The notes below the pieces were generated by a model. That model had not been told where the DNA came from. It made no database searches and saw only the letters and a list, made by a program, of their open reading frames with translations. A DNA stretch of 64,000 nucleotides from Arsenicicoccus dermatophilus (GTDB lineage: Bacteria; Actinomycetota; Actinomycetes; Actinomycetales; Dermatophilaceae). Within the stretch, counting starts at the first letter, position 1; every line of letters starts with the position of its first letter. Both the position numbers and the translations under genes were made by a program. The stretch is taken from positions 1 through 64,000 of the forward strand of contig NZ_JAKZHU010000005.1 in assembly GCF_022568795.1 (NCBI RefSeq). The letters are read 5' to 3'. This document shows positions 16,096-26,209 of this stretch, one piece after another.

Positions 16096-16890
16096 ATGAC
16101 CGTGTATGCCGTTGCCTTGTCCAAGGGTGGTTCGACCAAGACCACCGTGGCTGCCGAGCTCGTGGTTGGGCTGGCGCGTCGGGGTCGCCGCGTGCTGGCG
16201 ATAGACCTTGATCAGCAGGGCAATTTCACGACTCGCCTGGGCATTGGTGATGACACCGAGGTCCAGGCTGTGGCTGCCGATGTTCTGCTTGCTGAGGCTA
16301 CGGCCGCGGAGGCGGCCGTAGCCTCCCCGAGCGTGAGTGGGGCGAGCGTGCTTGCCGGGACGCACGACCTGGCCACGTTGGACCAGCGTCCGGAGGTCAT
16401 CACGTCCTTGCGTGACTACCTGCCGAGCCTGGCGGGGGAGTGGGACGACATCGTGATTGACACCCCACCCGCTCTTGGCCTGGTCACCCTGGCTGCTCTG
16501 GCAGCCGCTGACGTGGTGGTCTGTGCCGTGGCGTGCACGACCGAGGCCTATGACCAGATCGACCGGCTCGTGGAAGTCATCGCCCAGCGCATCGCGCCGC
16601 GCATGAATCCCGGTCAGCGCGTGCACTTCTTCGTCCCGACTCGTCACGACACCCGCCGACGGCTCGACCGTGAGGTCGTAGAAGCGCTGGAAGAAAACTA
16701 TCCCGGCCTGGTGACCCCGCCCGTGTGCGAAGGAGTCGCGGCGAAGGATGCCTACACCGCCGGCCAGCCCGTGAGCATCTACGCCCCGCGGTCCAAGGTC
16801 GCTGTCGAGTACGCCCACGCCGTCGCTCACATCATCGACGCCCAGACGCCTGACCCAGGCTCTGGACCTACTTCACCCCGTATGCACTGA
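16096..16890 (+). CDS. parA: ParA-type partition ATPase
   Basis: The 264-residue protein has the deviant Walker A of ParA/MinD ATPases (SKGGSTKTT, residues 9-17), Walker A' LAIDLDQQGNFT and Walker B DIVIDTPP at about 117. It lacks an N-terminal HTH domain, so it is the short (type Ib-like) form. ParA dimers on the nucleoid pull plasmid copies apart through the partner protein. Upstream lies AGGAG with good spacing; a small, ParB-like gene follows after 12 bases. TAGACT motifs occur on both sides of the pair. The protein looks complete. Confidence 0.9.
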   Translation: MTVYAVALSKGGSTKTTVAAELVVGLARRGRRVLAIDLDQQGNFTTRLGIGDDTEVQAVAADVLLAEATAAEAAVASPSVSGASVLAGTHDLATLDQRPEVITSLRDYLPSLAGEWDDIVIDTPPALGLVTLAALAAADVVVCAVACTTEAYDQIDRLVEVIAQRIAPRMNPGQRVHFFVPTRHDTRRRLDREVVEALEENYPGLVTPPVCEGVAAKDAYTAGQPVSIYAPRSKVAVEYAHAVAHIIDAQTPDPGSGPTSPRMH

Positions 16891-16902
16891 GGAGTGCCAC
16901 GT

Positions 16903-17517
16903 ATGCCGCAGCGCAAGAGCTTGAAGGATCGCAACCGGGCCAGCATCGCGGCCGACCCGACCCTTCGGGCAACCGACCCTGCTCCTGCCCCTGCAGCGAG
17001 CCGGCACTCGATGCCTCCCGCTACGAAGCAGCCCGCCGCGCCAGGTGAGGACGTCTTCGTGGAGCCCGAACCTGTCCGCTCTACCCGTAGCAGCACCACC
17101 GACACGATCCAGACAACCCGGATCGGCATCTACCTCACGCCCCAGCAGTTCGAGGGTGCTAAGGCCGCCTATCTGGTCGACTGGCAGAAAGGTGGGAACG
17201 CTGACACTTTCGCTCGCTGGATCGCGCAGGCCATCGAGACCCACGCGGCACGCACTCCTGAGCAACGCGCCACCACCAGCCAGCCCCGAGGCCGATCCGC
17301 CGTGCGAACCGGCTCATCACGATCATTTGCCATCCCGACACCGATCGTGGCCCTGATGCGTCAAGCAATCAACGCTGACCACGCCGCTGACCGCTGGCCC
17401 AGCGACTCCGCATGGTGTGCCGAGGCCATCGACCTGGCCACAGCCGCGGCACGCGCTAAGAACGGGGGCACACTGCCCACGCCACCACCGCGGCTACCCA
17501 ACCGCCTCGTGCGCTAA
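16903..17517 (+). CDS. Small ParB-like partition partner
   Basis: The 204-residue product follows parA directly. The start ATG 16903 is chosen because GAGGAG lies 8 bases upstream; GTG 16894 is possible but overlaps that site. The N-terminal 60 residues are basic and low-complexity. The middle (TRIGIYLTPQQFEGAKAAYLVDW) resembles RHH or small centromere-binding proteins, and a later helical segment contains MRQAINADHAADRW. It has no classical ParB motifs. Position after parA makes it the likely centromere-binding adaptor. Confidence 0.7.
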   Translation: MPQRKSLKDRNRASIAADPTLRATDPAPAPAASRHSMPPATKQPAAPGEDVFVEPEPVRSTRSSTTDTIQTTRIGIYLTPQQFEGAKAAYLVDWQKGGNADTFARWIAQAIETHAARTPEQRATTSQPRGRSAVRTGSSRSFAIPTPIVALMRQAINADHAADRWPSDSAWCAEAIDLATAAARAKNGGTLPTPPPRLPNRLVR

Positions 17518-17558
17518 CCAACTCAACCAGAAACAGAGCATGACAACTCTGGACTTTA

Positions 17559-17616
17559 TAGACTAAATAGACTGTACAACGATTCTGCCGATCTCAGCAG
17601 TGCTAGACTAACTAGC
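17559..17616. promoter_or_regulatory. TAGACT repeat cluster, possible centromere or operator
   Basis: TAGACT occurs at 17559, 17568 and 17604, the last inside the dyad GCTAGACTAACTAGC (17602-17616). GCTAGACT also occurs at 15925, upstream of parA. Short motifs repeated on both sides of a parAB pair are typical of parS sites or autoregulatory operators. Confidence 0.5.
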
Positions 17617-17896
17617 AATACTCGCGTAACAAGACCAGGCAAGTGATCCTGGGTGATGTGTATCGGATGCGCGGGTCGGCCGCCCATGCGGCGCGCTGAG
17701 CGCGTGCAAGGTCACGCTGGTGAGCCAGGAGGCACGCACGACACGGCACCGGCTCACGCGAGACCGGTGGGACCGGGGCTGGTGCGGAGCACGCCGGGCA
17801 CCGGGGCCGGGGATACCGCGTCGCGCTCATACCCACCAGCATCCCAACACCCACCACGACGCCGGCGACCGTCCACAGGACCCTCACCCCGCCCAC
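17612..17896 (-). CDS. Possible small membrane protein with CxxC pairs
   Basis: A GTG-started 94-residue frame has one N-terminal hydrophobic segment (VLWTVAGVVVGVGMLVGM) followed by RCPACSAPAPV and VPCRACLLAHQRDLARAQRAAW, a possible zinc ribbon. It has no clear ribosome-binding site. Composition is plausible for a real gene, but it could be a chance frame. Confidence 0.35.
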   Translation of the reverse strand: MGGVRVLWTVAGVVVGVGMLVGMSATRYPRPRCPACSAPAPVPPVSREPVPCRACLLAHQRDLARAQRAAWAADPRIRYTSPRITCLVLLREYC

Positions 17897-17971
17897 CGTC
17901 GCGGGCGCGGCATACCCCCGGCGCGCGAGAGGGGGTGGGGGAGGGCGCCCGGGGTATGCCGGTCTGGGTGG

Positions 17972-18310
17972 TCAGTGGGCGGCGTCGTAGAGGTCTTGCA
18001 GCTCGCGGGAGATTCGGCCGACCTGGCTGATCTGGTGGCCCTGCTCGCGCAGCCATGCCCGCATCTCCCCGTTACGGCGACGGTCTGCGCTGCTGGTGGT
18101 GCCGCGGCTGGCGCCGCGGGTGCTGGTCTTGCGGGTGGTGGTGCGCCGGCCGTGACCGATCCACGACGATAGGTCTTCGCGGAGCTTGGTGGCGTGCTCG
18201 GTGGTCAGGTCGATCTCGTACTCCACGCCGTCGAGCGCGAAGCGCACCGTCTCGTCGGCGGGGTCGCCGGTGATGTCGTCCTCGAGGATGACCTGAACGC
18301 GCTGTGCCAT
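17972..18310 (-). CDS. lsr2: Lsr2-family nucleoid-associated protein
   Basis: The 112-residue protein matches Lsr2: an N-terminal dimerisation strand region (MAQRVQVILEDDITGDPADETVRFALDG, short excerpt), EIDLTTEHATKLREDL, a basic linker, and a C-terminal DNA-binding domain AWLREQGHQISQVGRIS ending YDAAH. Lsr2 is the actinobacterial H-NS analogue that coats AT-rich DNA in the minor groove; plasmid copies can silence the plasmid's own genes. The usual RGR hook is VGR here, a small change. GAAAGGGGCC upstream of the ATG provides a ribosome-binding site. Confidence 0.9.
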   Translation of the reverse strand: MAQRVQVILEDDITGDPADETVRFALDGVEYEIDLTTEHATKLREDLSSWIGHGRRTTTRKTSTRGASRGTTSSADRRRNGEMRAWLREQGHQISQVGRISRELQDLYDAAH

Positions 18311-18829
18311 GAGGGATGGCCCCTTTCTGGTGGGGTGCGGGAATGCTCGGCGGCTACTGTGCCATATCTTCTGCCGAGAATCGTGGGTAACCCTGAGAGG
18401 TCTTTGCCTTCAGCAAAAAAATCCTGGTGGGTACGCCTCGGGAAATATTCCATGATGATGCTGGACGCATCACGGATGTCGCCGAGGGCAAGTCCGGTAC
18501 GTAGCAGCACGAGGTGGGGCCGGTCACGTGGATCACGTGGCCGGACCCACCTCGTGCGCGCCCCCGGAGTGGCTTCCGCGCGGCGCGAGGCCCGGTATCG
18601 GCTCACCGGACGCGGTGGTGGGGTGGTGGGGTCGACCCCACCACCCCACCCGCGAAGCCAGTCGCGTGACGCCGGCCCACGAGCAGTTCGAGCCGTGCGA
18701 GCGTTTCGATGAGAGGGGGTGATGAACGTATTTTGCTTTTACTCCTCAGTCTTGTCTCTAAATTGAGAAACCTAATCCGAATGGGCGATGCGCGTAGTGC
18801 AATCTCCAATGTGGCATCTGGGATATACT
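18311..18829. other. Intergenic 519 bases upstream of lsr2
   Basis: No gene is recognised. The lsr2 promoter must lie here. The stretch includes an AT-richer patch (18360-18480), a 34-base perfect palindrome (18617-18650) and another AT-rich patch (18720-18829) just before the ISL3 element. Confidence 0.4.
18617..18650. repeat. 34-base perfect palindrome
   Basis: Seventeen bases on each side of the GTC|GAC centre (GGTGGGGTGGTGGGGTC and its complement) pair with no loop and no mismatch. It could act as a bidirectional terminator or a cruciform-forming protein-binding site. There is no T-run on either side. Confidence 0.7.
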
Positions 18830-20287
18830 GGCTCTTCGGACTTGAGCGTGGGTTGAGCACGGCGGTGGGGTGGGGGTAGGGGTCGAGGTCCCTGGCAGGA
18901 TCGGAGGACTCTTACCTCGCACCGTTCCGCCGAAGGACCCCGACTGTGTCTGACTCTACGTTGTGCTGCTCTGCTGCTGGTTCGTGCTCGTCGTGTGACA
19001 CGTGGCTCGGGTTGTCGGGGATGCGCGTTCTGGGCGCCGCCGACGATGGCCAGGGCCGGTTGGTGGTGCGGGTCGAGTCGGTCCTGGACGTAGCGGGCTG
19101 CCCGGTGTGCGGGGTCGTCGCCCACGCCCACGCCCATGACCGTGACGACGTGGCGCTGGTGGACGCGCCGTCGTTCGGTCGACCGGTGCGGTTGGTGTGG
19201 GTCAAGCGCCGCTACACCTGTCCCGAACCCGCCTGTGCGGGTGGAACTTTCGTCGAGCAGGACGACGACATCGCAGCCCCGCGGGCTCTCCTGACCACGC
19301 GGGCGGTGGGGTGGGCAGTCGCCCAGCTGCGTCGTGAGCACGCCTCCATCGCGGGACTGGCTCGCCAGCTCGGGGTGGACTGGAAGACCTTGTGGCGTGC
19401 CGTCCGGTCTCACCTGGAACGCCTCGACACCGACCCGGCCCGGTTCGATGGCGTGCGGATGCTCGGTGTCGACGAGCATGTGTGGCATCACGTGGACCAG
19501 CGCAAGCGTGGCCCGAAGATGCTCACCGGGATGGTCGATCTGACCCGTGACCAGGACGGACGCGTCCACGCGCGTCTGCTCGACCTCGTGCCCGGCAGGT
19601 CCGGGACCGTGTACGGGGACTGGCTCACTCAGCGCGGCGAGGCGTTCCGTGCCGGAATCGAGGTCGCGACGCTGGACCCGTTCCACGGGTACAAGAACGC
19701 CATCACCGAACACCTGCAGGATGCGACCGCAGTCGTCGACGCGTTCCACATCGTCAAGCTCGCCACCGCCTGTCGACGACGTGCGCCGCCGCGTCCAGCA
19801 CGACACCCTCGGGCATCGCGGAAGGAAGGGCGACTCGCTGTACGGGATCCGCACCATCCTGCGCGCGTCCCGGGACCGGCTCACCGACAGGCAGAAGACT
19901 CGCCTGACCAGGGCGTTCACCGCCCATGAGGACCACCTGGAAGTCGAGGTCGCCTGGCACATCGCTCAAGACATCCGCGCTCTCTTCCACGCCGACACCC
20001 CCGCGACCGGGCGCGCCCGCGCCGAGCGGCTCCTGAAGATCCTGCCGACCTGCCCCATCCCCGAAGTACGGCGCCTCGGCCGAACACTGCGCCAGTGGGC
20101 CGATGCCCTGCTGGCGTACTTCACCACCGACGGCGCGTCTAACAGCGGCACCGAAGCCGTCAACAACCTCATCGAGCTCCACCGCCGCATCGCCCGCGGC
20201 TTCCGCAACCGCGACAACTACCGCCTACGCTGCCTCCTCGTCGGCGGCGGACTCACCCCATGACCCCACGCTCAAGTCCGAAGAGCC
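18830..20287 (+). mobile_element. ISL3-family insertion sequence, copy 1
   Basis: The ends are inverted repeats GGCTCTTCGGACTTGAGCGT and its complement, about 23 bases each. The element is 1458 bp and contains a frameshifted transposase. No 8-base target duplication is visible: the right flank is IS3 orfB sequence and the left flank is unrelated, so the area was rearranged after insertion. Confidence 0.85.
18946..20263 (+). pseudogene. ISL3 transposase, frameshifted
   Basis: The protein carries the ISL3 zinc-binding N-terminus (GCPVCGVVAHAH, YTCPEPACAGGTF), an HTH segment and the DDE core (GVDEHVWHHVDQRKRGPK, LDPFHGYKNA, SNSGTEAVNN). The first frame runs to about 19775, where LATACRRRAPP departs from the expected sequence; the rest continues in another frame (VDDVRRRVQHDTLGHRGRKGD) to the stop at 20263. 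A single lost base explains this. The start is GTG. It is 80-90% similar by eye to the intact copy at 52970-54286, but inactive unless the frameshift is a sequencing error. Confidence 0.85.
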
Positions 20288-20485
20288 GGTCTTCTCGATC
20301 CAGGTGACGATGGCCAGGCGTAGCTGGTCACGGGTAGCCCACCGCTGCTGGTTGAGGACGTTCTTCTGCAGCAGGGCGAAGAACGACTCCATGGCGGCGT
20401 TGTCCGCGCTCGTCCCGACCCGCCCCATCGACCCGGTCAGGCCGAACGCCGCGAGTGCGGAAACGTAGGTGCGGGAACGGAATTG
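20288..20485 (-). pseudogene. IS3-family orfB, C-terminal fragment
   Basis: In the minus direction this encodes FRSRTYVSALAAFGLTGSMG followed by VGTSADNAAMESFFALLQKN, the C-terminal half of an IS3 OrfB integrase with its DNAAMESFF catalytic-glutamate motif. It is cut by ISL3 on one side and by IS30 on the other. The missing upstream part lies beyond the IS30 element at 21990-22205. Confidence 0.8.
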
Positions 20486-21986
20486 GGCGGGTTCAACCGG
20501 TCGATGCAACACCGGCTTGTTCCAGCGATCGTAAGTGCTCGCCGAGCACTTCTGCGGGTGTCTTCCATCCGAGGACCTTGCGGGGCCGGTTGTTCAGGGT
20601 GTACGCGATGGCCTGTAGGTCGGTCGCGGTCCAGCGGGACAGGTCGGTGCCCTTGGGGAAGTACTGGCGCAGCAGCCCGTTGGTGTTCTCGTTCGTGGGC
20701 CGCTGCCAGGGCGAGTGTGGGTCGGCGAAGAACACCCGGGTGCCGGTCGCCATCGTGAACGCGGCGTGCCCGGACAGCTCCTTGCCGCGGTCCCAGGTGA
20801 TCGTCGTGCGCAGCTGCTGCGGCAGGTCGCTGATCGCGGCCGTGAGGGCCTGGTTCATCGCGACGGCGCCGTACCCGCCCAGTGAGGTGCCGTTCTTGGC
20901 CGGGGGCTGCTCGCCCCACCCTTCCAGCCGGGGTAGGTGGACCAGGATCGTGGCGCGACTGTGCCGCTCGACCAGCGTCCCGATCGCCGAGCGGCCCGTC
21001 CCGATGATCAGGTCGCCTTCCCAGTGCCCCGGCACGGCCCGGTCGGCGGCCTCAGGCGGCCGCTGGCTGAGGACGACGTCGGGGGTGACGTGTCCCTGGG
21101 CCTTGTTCCGGGACCGCTCGCGCGGGTGACGCAGCGCTCGGCCGGTACGCAGGCAGGCCACCAGCTCGCGTCTGAGCGCGCCACGACCCTCGATGTACAA
21201 CGCCTGGTAGATCGCCTCGTGGCTGATGCGCATGCCTTCATCATCGGGGAAGTCGATCGACAACCGTTGGCTGATCTGCTCGGGGCTCCACGCCCTCGAC
21301 CAGCGCCGGTCAGCGCGTCGGGGCTTGTTCAACCCTTTCCACTCGCCGGCGTCCGGGCCGGCCACGACCGTGCCGTCCGGGTGGCAGACCTGCCCGGCGA
21401 GCCGGTCCTGGACGTAGGCGCGCAGCCGCGGGTTCGTGACCATCTTCGCGACCTTCGGCCGCTTGGCCGCTTCCTGAGCCTTCCACTGCGCCACGACAGC
21501 CCGGTACTCCAACCGATGACCACGGGTAACGGCGTTGCGGCGCAGCTCACGACTGATCGTGCCCGGGTCGCGCTGAAGCTGTCGGGCGATCGAGCGCACC
21601 CCCGCCCCCTGGGCACGCAGGATCGCGATCTCCTCACGTTCCTCGAACGACAGATACCGCCCGGACGGGGCACCAAGACTCAGCGGTGGCATCCCCCCAG
21701 CGTGACGAAACCACCGCATCCCCACCGGCACGGACACGCCCACCACCAACGCGGCCTGCGCGGTCGTGACCCCGTCGTCGCGATCACCCGCCAGAACTCC
21801 CGCTGCACCGCCCGCGACGGCTGCGGACGGCCCGGGGAACGCATCGGCGGCCGCAACGCCCGATCAGCACGCCACTGCCGACGCACCCCCTCGGGCACAT
21901 CGCCGGTCCTCATGCTCCAATGCCCGGTCGCCACGACCCGCACCACCCTCCTGCTCAGGGTGTTGCGACGACCAGTTGAATCCGCC
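20486..21986 (-). mobile_element. IS30-family insertion sequence, copy 1
   Basis: Ends are GGCGGGTTCAACCGGTCG and its partner GGCGGATTCAACTGGTCG. The 1501-bp element is flanked by a 3-base duplication TTG. It sits inside an IS3 orfB, exactly after the HSDRGS codons, in the same direction as that gene. Confidence 0.9.
20493..21749 (-). CDS. IS30 transposase (N-terminally shortened by a frameshift)
   Basis: The 418-residue frame has the IS30 N-terminal HTH (YLSFEEREEIAILRAQGAGVRSIARQLQRDPGTISREL, excerpted), the block WSPEQISQRL and a DDE core (GHWEGDLIIG, TWDRGKEL, PWQRPTNENTNGLLRQYFPKGTD). Compared with copy 2, two extra bases near 21775 push the first roughly 47 residues out of frame, so this copy is either shortened or inactive. 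It is otherwise near-identical to the copy at 48608-50026. Confidence 0.8.
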   Translation of the reverse strand: MVVGVSVPVGMRWFRHAGGMPPLSLGAPSGRYLSFEEREEIAILRAQGAGVRSIARQLQRDPGTISRELRRNAVTRGHRLEYRAVVAQWKAQEAAKRPKVAKMVTNPRLRAYVQDRLAGQVCHPDGTVVAGPDAGEWKGLNKPRRADRRWSRAWSPEQISQRLSIDFPDDEGMRISHEAIYQALYIEGRGALRRELVACLRTGRALRHPRERSRNKAQGHVTPDVVLSQRPPEAADRAVPGHWEGDLIIGTGRSAIGTLVERHSRATILVHLPRLEGWGEQPPAKNGTSLGGYGAVAMNQALTAAISDLPQQLRTTITWDRGKELSGHAAFTMATGTRVFFADPHSPWQRPTNENTNGLLRQYFPKGTDLSRWTATDLQAIAYTLNNRPRKVLGWKTPAEVLGEHLRSLEQAGVASTG

Positions 21987-21989
21987 TTG

Positions 21990-22205
21990 ACTGCCCCTGT
22001 CGGAGTGGACCACGCACCCGGCCACCGCGGTCTTCCCGCCGCGGCGGGCCACGGCCATGGTCAGGGCGTCCACAGCGAGCCTGGCGCTCATGCGGTCGCT
22101 CATCGAGTACCCCACGATCCGCCGCGACCACACGTCCTTCACCGCGCACAGGTACACCCCAGACGCCACATGCTCGTTCGGGTAAACCTGCAGGTCGCGT
22201 CCGGC
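21990..22205 (-). pseudogene. IS3-family orfB, middle fragment
   Basis: In the minus direction this reads DLQVYPNEHVASGVYLCAVK then DVWSRRIVGYSMSDRMSAR and VVHSDRGSQ, the first part of the IS3 integrase core including the second catalytic Asp. It continues in the fragment at 20288-20485 once the IS30 element is removed. Its 5' end stops at about 22205, where the resolvase region begins. Confidence 0.8.
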
Positions 22206-22258
22206 ATCTAGGGTCGCTTGCGGGTTTGTTGCCGTCGTGTGTCGTAGGGTCTAGAGCC

Positions 22259-22918
22259 ATGGCGCTCAATGGGCAGGTCGTGGGGTATGTGCGGGTGTCG
22301 AGCGCGGGTCAGCACGTGGATCGGCAGGTCGTGTCGGTGGGGGAGGTCGACCGCCTGTTCACCGAGACCGCGTCGGGTGCGCACGGTAGCGACCGTCCGC
22401 AGCTGCGGGCGCTGCTGTCGTATGTGCGGGAGGGGGACACGGTGCGGGTGGCGTCGATCGACCGGCTCGCGCGGTCGGTGGTCGACCTGGAGGCCCTCGT
22501 CGACGACCTGACCGGGCGGGGGGTGACGGTCGAGTTCGTGGACCGGCACCTGGTCTTCGCGCCCGGTCGGGAGGACGGGCATGCGGTGTTCCAGCGGCAG
22601 GTGATCGCCGCGGTCGCCCAGCTCGAACGCACCATCCTCAGAGAGCGCCAGCGCGAAGGTATCGAGGCCGCCAAGGCCAAGGGTGTGTACAAGGGCCGCA
22701 AGCCGGCCCTGACCTCCGACCAGGTGGTCCAGGTCCGGGCCCGGCATGCGGCGGGGGAGACCATGGTCGCCCTCGCCGCCGCGTACGGGTGCTCGCGCCG
22801 GGTCGTCTTCGACGCCGTCCACGCCCGCGGCATCTACGCGAGCGTGACCGGCGGCAAGACCCCCGTCTTCCACGCGCCTGCTGCGGCGGCCGCCGCAGCA
22901 GGCGCGGTGGGCCCGTGA
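22259..22918 (+). CDS. Serine resolvase/invertase
   Basis: The 219-residue protein begins VVGYVRVSSAGQHVDRQV, with the catalytic serine in RVSS, and contains VASIDRLARSVVDLEALVDDL, a basic ERQREGIEAAKAKG E-helix region and a C-terminal HTH (GETMVALAAAYGCSRRVVFDAV). This is the small resolvase type used for dimer resolution or Tn3-like cointegrates. The 50 bases upstream (22205-22258) include GTCGTGTGTCGTAGGGTCTA and may hold res subsites. A run of alanines near the C-terminus is unusual. It appears intact and could resolve plasmid dimers. Confidence 0.85.
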   Translation: MALNGQVVGYVRVSSAGQHVDRQVVSVGEVDRLFTETASGAHGSDRPQLRALLSYVREGDTVRVASIDRLARSVVDLEALVDDLTGRGVTVEFVDRHLVFAPGREDGHAVFQRQVIAAVAQLERTILRERQREGIEAAKAKGVYKGRKPALTSDQVVQVRARHAAGETMVALAAAYGCSRRVVFDAVHARGIYASVTGGKTPVFHAPAAAAAAAGAVGP

Positions 22919-22982
22919 ACGATGTATGCGGCCGCGCGTGGTGTGCAGGAGAGTCGGTGGGTCATCTTCTACCTTCGGGGGC

Positions 22983-23285
22983 ATGAGCATCTCTGACCAG
23001 GACGTGAGCGTGGACGAGTTCGATGTCGCGATGATCCTGGAGGGCCTGGCGGAGGTGCTCGAGCTCCCGCCGCCGGCGAATGATGGTCCGACTCGTCGCG
23101 ACCAGGCTCACGTCGCAGCCGCCGCGCGAGCAGGTGCAGCGCTCATCGCGAAGCAGATCGACGCGCGAGAGGGTGAGCAGTCCTACGCCGCTGGCAAGCT
23201 ATATGGCGAGAAGGAGTGGCATCACGCTGTCCTGCGCGCGGTCCTGGGGACTGATGGTGCGGTACGAGCGCTAGGGATGGACTGA
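22983..23285 (+). CDS. Hypothetical protein (100 residues)
   Basis: The ATG at 22983 begins a mostly helical, acidic protein (DVSVDEFDVAMILEGLAEVL ... AGAALIAKQIDAREG). No domain is recognised. It follows the resolvase by 65 bases on the same strand and may be a passenger gene of the same mobile unit. Confidence 0.55.
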   Translation: MSISDQDVSVDEFDVAMILEGLAEVLELPPPANDGPTRRDQAHVAAAARAGAALIAKQIDAREGEQSYAAGKLYGEKEWHHAVLRAVLGTDGAVRALGMD

Positions 23286-23531
23286 CCTCGTCTGTGCCGG
23301 CTCGACGCCCGAGGGGGAGCCTCTAAGCCACGACGGCTCGGGGGGTGGATACGCACTCTTGACCACGAGGGCCAGGCAGAAGGCCACGAAGACCAGGTGG
23401 CGGCGGGCCAGGGCCATCCGAAGGGACTGCGAGAGCACGGGACTCGGGTCCGTCATCCCCTCATCCTGCACCCCGCGCCGGACCGGGTCCCCGCGGCCTC
23501 GGCGTGTGCTGCCCCTGGCGGCGTCGGCCGC

Positions 23532-24143
23532 TCAGAGCTGGGTCGCGGTGCGCTCCTTGCGGCGCGGCGGGAACTGCGCGTCGAAGGCCTCGACGGCGGC
23601 CTCGTCCACCTCGAAGAGTCCGCTCTCGACGAGGCGCCCGCCCCGCCCGGCGAGCGCTCCAGGCTGGAGCTCCAGGCCCATGAAGGCCGGGAAGGTGTCG
23701 CCCGCGGCGGTGGTCACGCCGAGGGCGGACGCGTCGCGGAAGCCGAAGCGCGGGTAGTACGCCGGGTTGCCGTAGAGGAAGGCGGCCGGCCACCCGGCGG
23801 CCCGGGCGCGATCGAGCGTCTCGGTCATGAGCGCCGCCCCCATGCCCTGGCCCTGGTGGGCAGGCAGCACCGCCAGAGGCCCGGGCACGACGACGTCGAG
23901 GGAGGATCCCGCAGGCCCGACGACGCGGCCGCGGGTGCTCATGACGCACCCGGTGATCGTGCTGCCCGTGGTGGCCACGAGGCTCAGGTCCGGCTGGACG
24001 TCGGGGTGTCCCTGCATGGCGAGGTGTCAGAGGTGGTGCTCGTGGCAGCCGGGGCGATAGACGTTCCAGAAGGCCTCTCGGATCAGGCTCTCGCACGAGG
24101 CGGAATCGGCCGGGGTGAAGGGGGGATCGCGACGGCAGCCATG
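23532..24143 (-). pseudogene. GNAT acetyltransferase, interrupted
   Basis: Two blocks of a YhbS-like GNAT protein remain. The upstream block reads FTPADSASCESLIREAFWNV then YRPGCHEHHL and ends at an in-frame TGA (24027). The same frame continues HLAMQGHPDVQPDLSLVA with the acetyl-CoA loop VLPAHQGQGMGAALM and NPAYYPRFGF. The start MAAVAI (near 24143) is joined to the rest by a further frameshift in a C-run. Reinitiation at ATG 24017 would give a 161-residue protein lacking the first strands. A family member would acetylate an unknown small molecule or peptide. Confidence 0.7.
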
Positions 24144-24352
24144 GGTCCAGCATCCTCGGGGCCACGGGCGGGGGCAACGCGGTTTGCGACGACCCGTGCG
24201 CCGCGTGCTCGACGTTGATGTCGACGAGGTCGCCTGATGGCCCCGATCTCGGCTCGACGCGCCGGTGCGCGCGGGCGGGACGCCCATCGGGCACATGTCT
24301 GTCGAGGACATCGAGAACTTCCGGCAGATCCGCGATATGTCCCGTTCCGGGG

Positions 24353-25232
<880 letters not shown>

Positions 25233-25398
25233 CAGGCTCGGTTTCACTCCTGCTCCCCTCGCACGAGCCGAGCCCCGCGTGCTGTTCTGTCAGTGTCACT
25301 CTGCCCGTTCCCCTTGCCGTCGCCCGTCGCGTGTCCGCATACCTGCAGGTTAAATCCCAAATAAAATAGGCCCGTGAGCGATCCGGATTGGCGAAACA

Positions 25399-26031
25399 TC
25401 AACTTCTATCGGAGCTAATATTTGACCCTTTTAAGATGACAAAAAAGATCACTAGAAGAAGAACTGGTATCGCGCACAAATTCATCCTATGGGCAGGATT
25501 TTCACAAGTTATGCTGGATGGAGGGCAGGAAAGCGCAAACCCATACTTTTGAACTGCCCTCCACGATTGAAGCGCAAGATATGCCGGAGGTAGGGCAGTG
25601 CAAACCACGGGAAGGCGGCGATTTATCTTTGAGATCAACTTCAAGGCAGCCAGAATACCACCCAAAAACCCCGCAGCAACAGTATACTCAAGAATATTAA
25701 AGAGGAACTCTCCCCAGAGAACTTCTCCAACGCCGCCACTGGAATCCTGACTCCGGTTATAGACTCCGAACTTCAAGTCCGAGAGATAGTAGGAAATAAC
25801 TGCAGGAAGGAGGAATTCCAGGGAGCGCAAGCCCGTGTTCTTTGCAGACTCCTCACCAGTCGTGACCATCCAAGCGGCAAATATCCAGCCTCCACTTACC
25901 CCGATGCAGTTAGACAAATACTCGGGCATTGGACCATAGCCGTGATTAACGAGTGATACTGTCGTGCCGAATAGTGCACCGCCAGCCATTAGGGGCGAAG
26001 AGAAAATTCTTGATGAGGTTTTATTAGTCAT
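25399..26031 (-). CDS. AT-rich membrane protein of unknown function
   Basis: This roughly 210-residue protein contains about four hydrophobic segments (MAGGALFGTTVSLV; IGVSGGWIFAAWMV; FLFNILEYTVAAGFLGGILAA; IPVLLLVIFFVIL). Base composition is markedly AT-richer than its surroundings, which points to separate acquisition. The start ATG 26031 lies 10 bases from an ISL3 remnant, so its original promoter is lost. Two conserved-looking features are HGYGPMPEYLSN and a TGEESAKNTGLRSLEFLLPA segment. No family is assigned; an immunity protein for a nearby bacteriocin is conceivable but unsupported. Confidence 0.6.
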   Translation of the reverse strand: MTNKTSSRIFSSPLMAGGALFGTTVSLVNHGYGPMPEYLSNCIGVSGGWIFAAWMVTTGEESAKNTGLRSLEFLLPAVISYYLSDLKFGVYNRSQDSSGGVGEVLWGEFLFNILEYTVAAGFLGGILAALKLISKINRRLPVVCTALPPAYLALQSWRAVQKYGFALSCPPSSITCENPAHRMNLCAIPVLLLVIFFVILKGSNISSDRS

Positions 26032-26041
26032 AATTTTACAT

Positions 26042-26209
26042 GGCTCTTCCAACTTGAGCGTGGGGTGGCATGGCGGCGGTGGTTGGGAGTCGAGTTCCCT
26101 GGCAGAATCGGAAAACTTCTACCTCGCACCGTTCTGCCGAAGGACCTCAACTGCGCCTGACTCTACTTCGTTGTGCCCTGCTGCTGGTTCGTGCTCCTCA
26201 TGTTGATGC
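26042..26209 (+). mobile_element. ISL3 left-end remnant
   Basis: GGCTCTTCCAACTTGAGCGT followed by the usual ISL3 leader and the first codons of the transposase (CDSTSLCPAAGSCSSC). It is cut by the IS5 element at 26210. Confidence 0.8.

Noticed and set aside
18354-18536. Small frame upstream of lsr2
   Set aside because: No start signal or recognisable sequence; lies in an AT-rich promoter region.
24144-24352. Possible fragment of an arsenate reductase or phosphatase-like gene
   Set aside because: Only short suggestive stretches in several frames; no motif could be confirmed.
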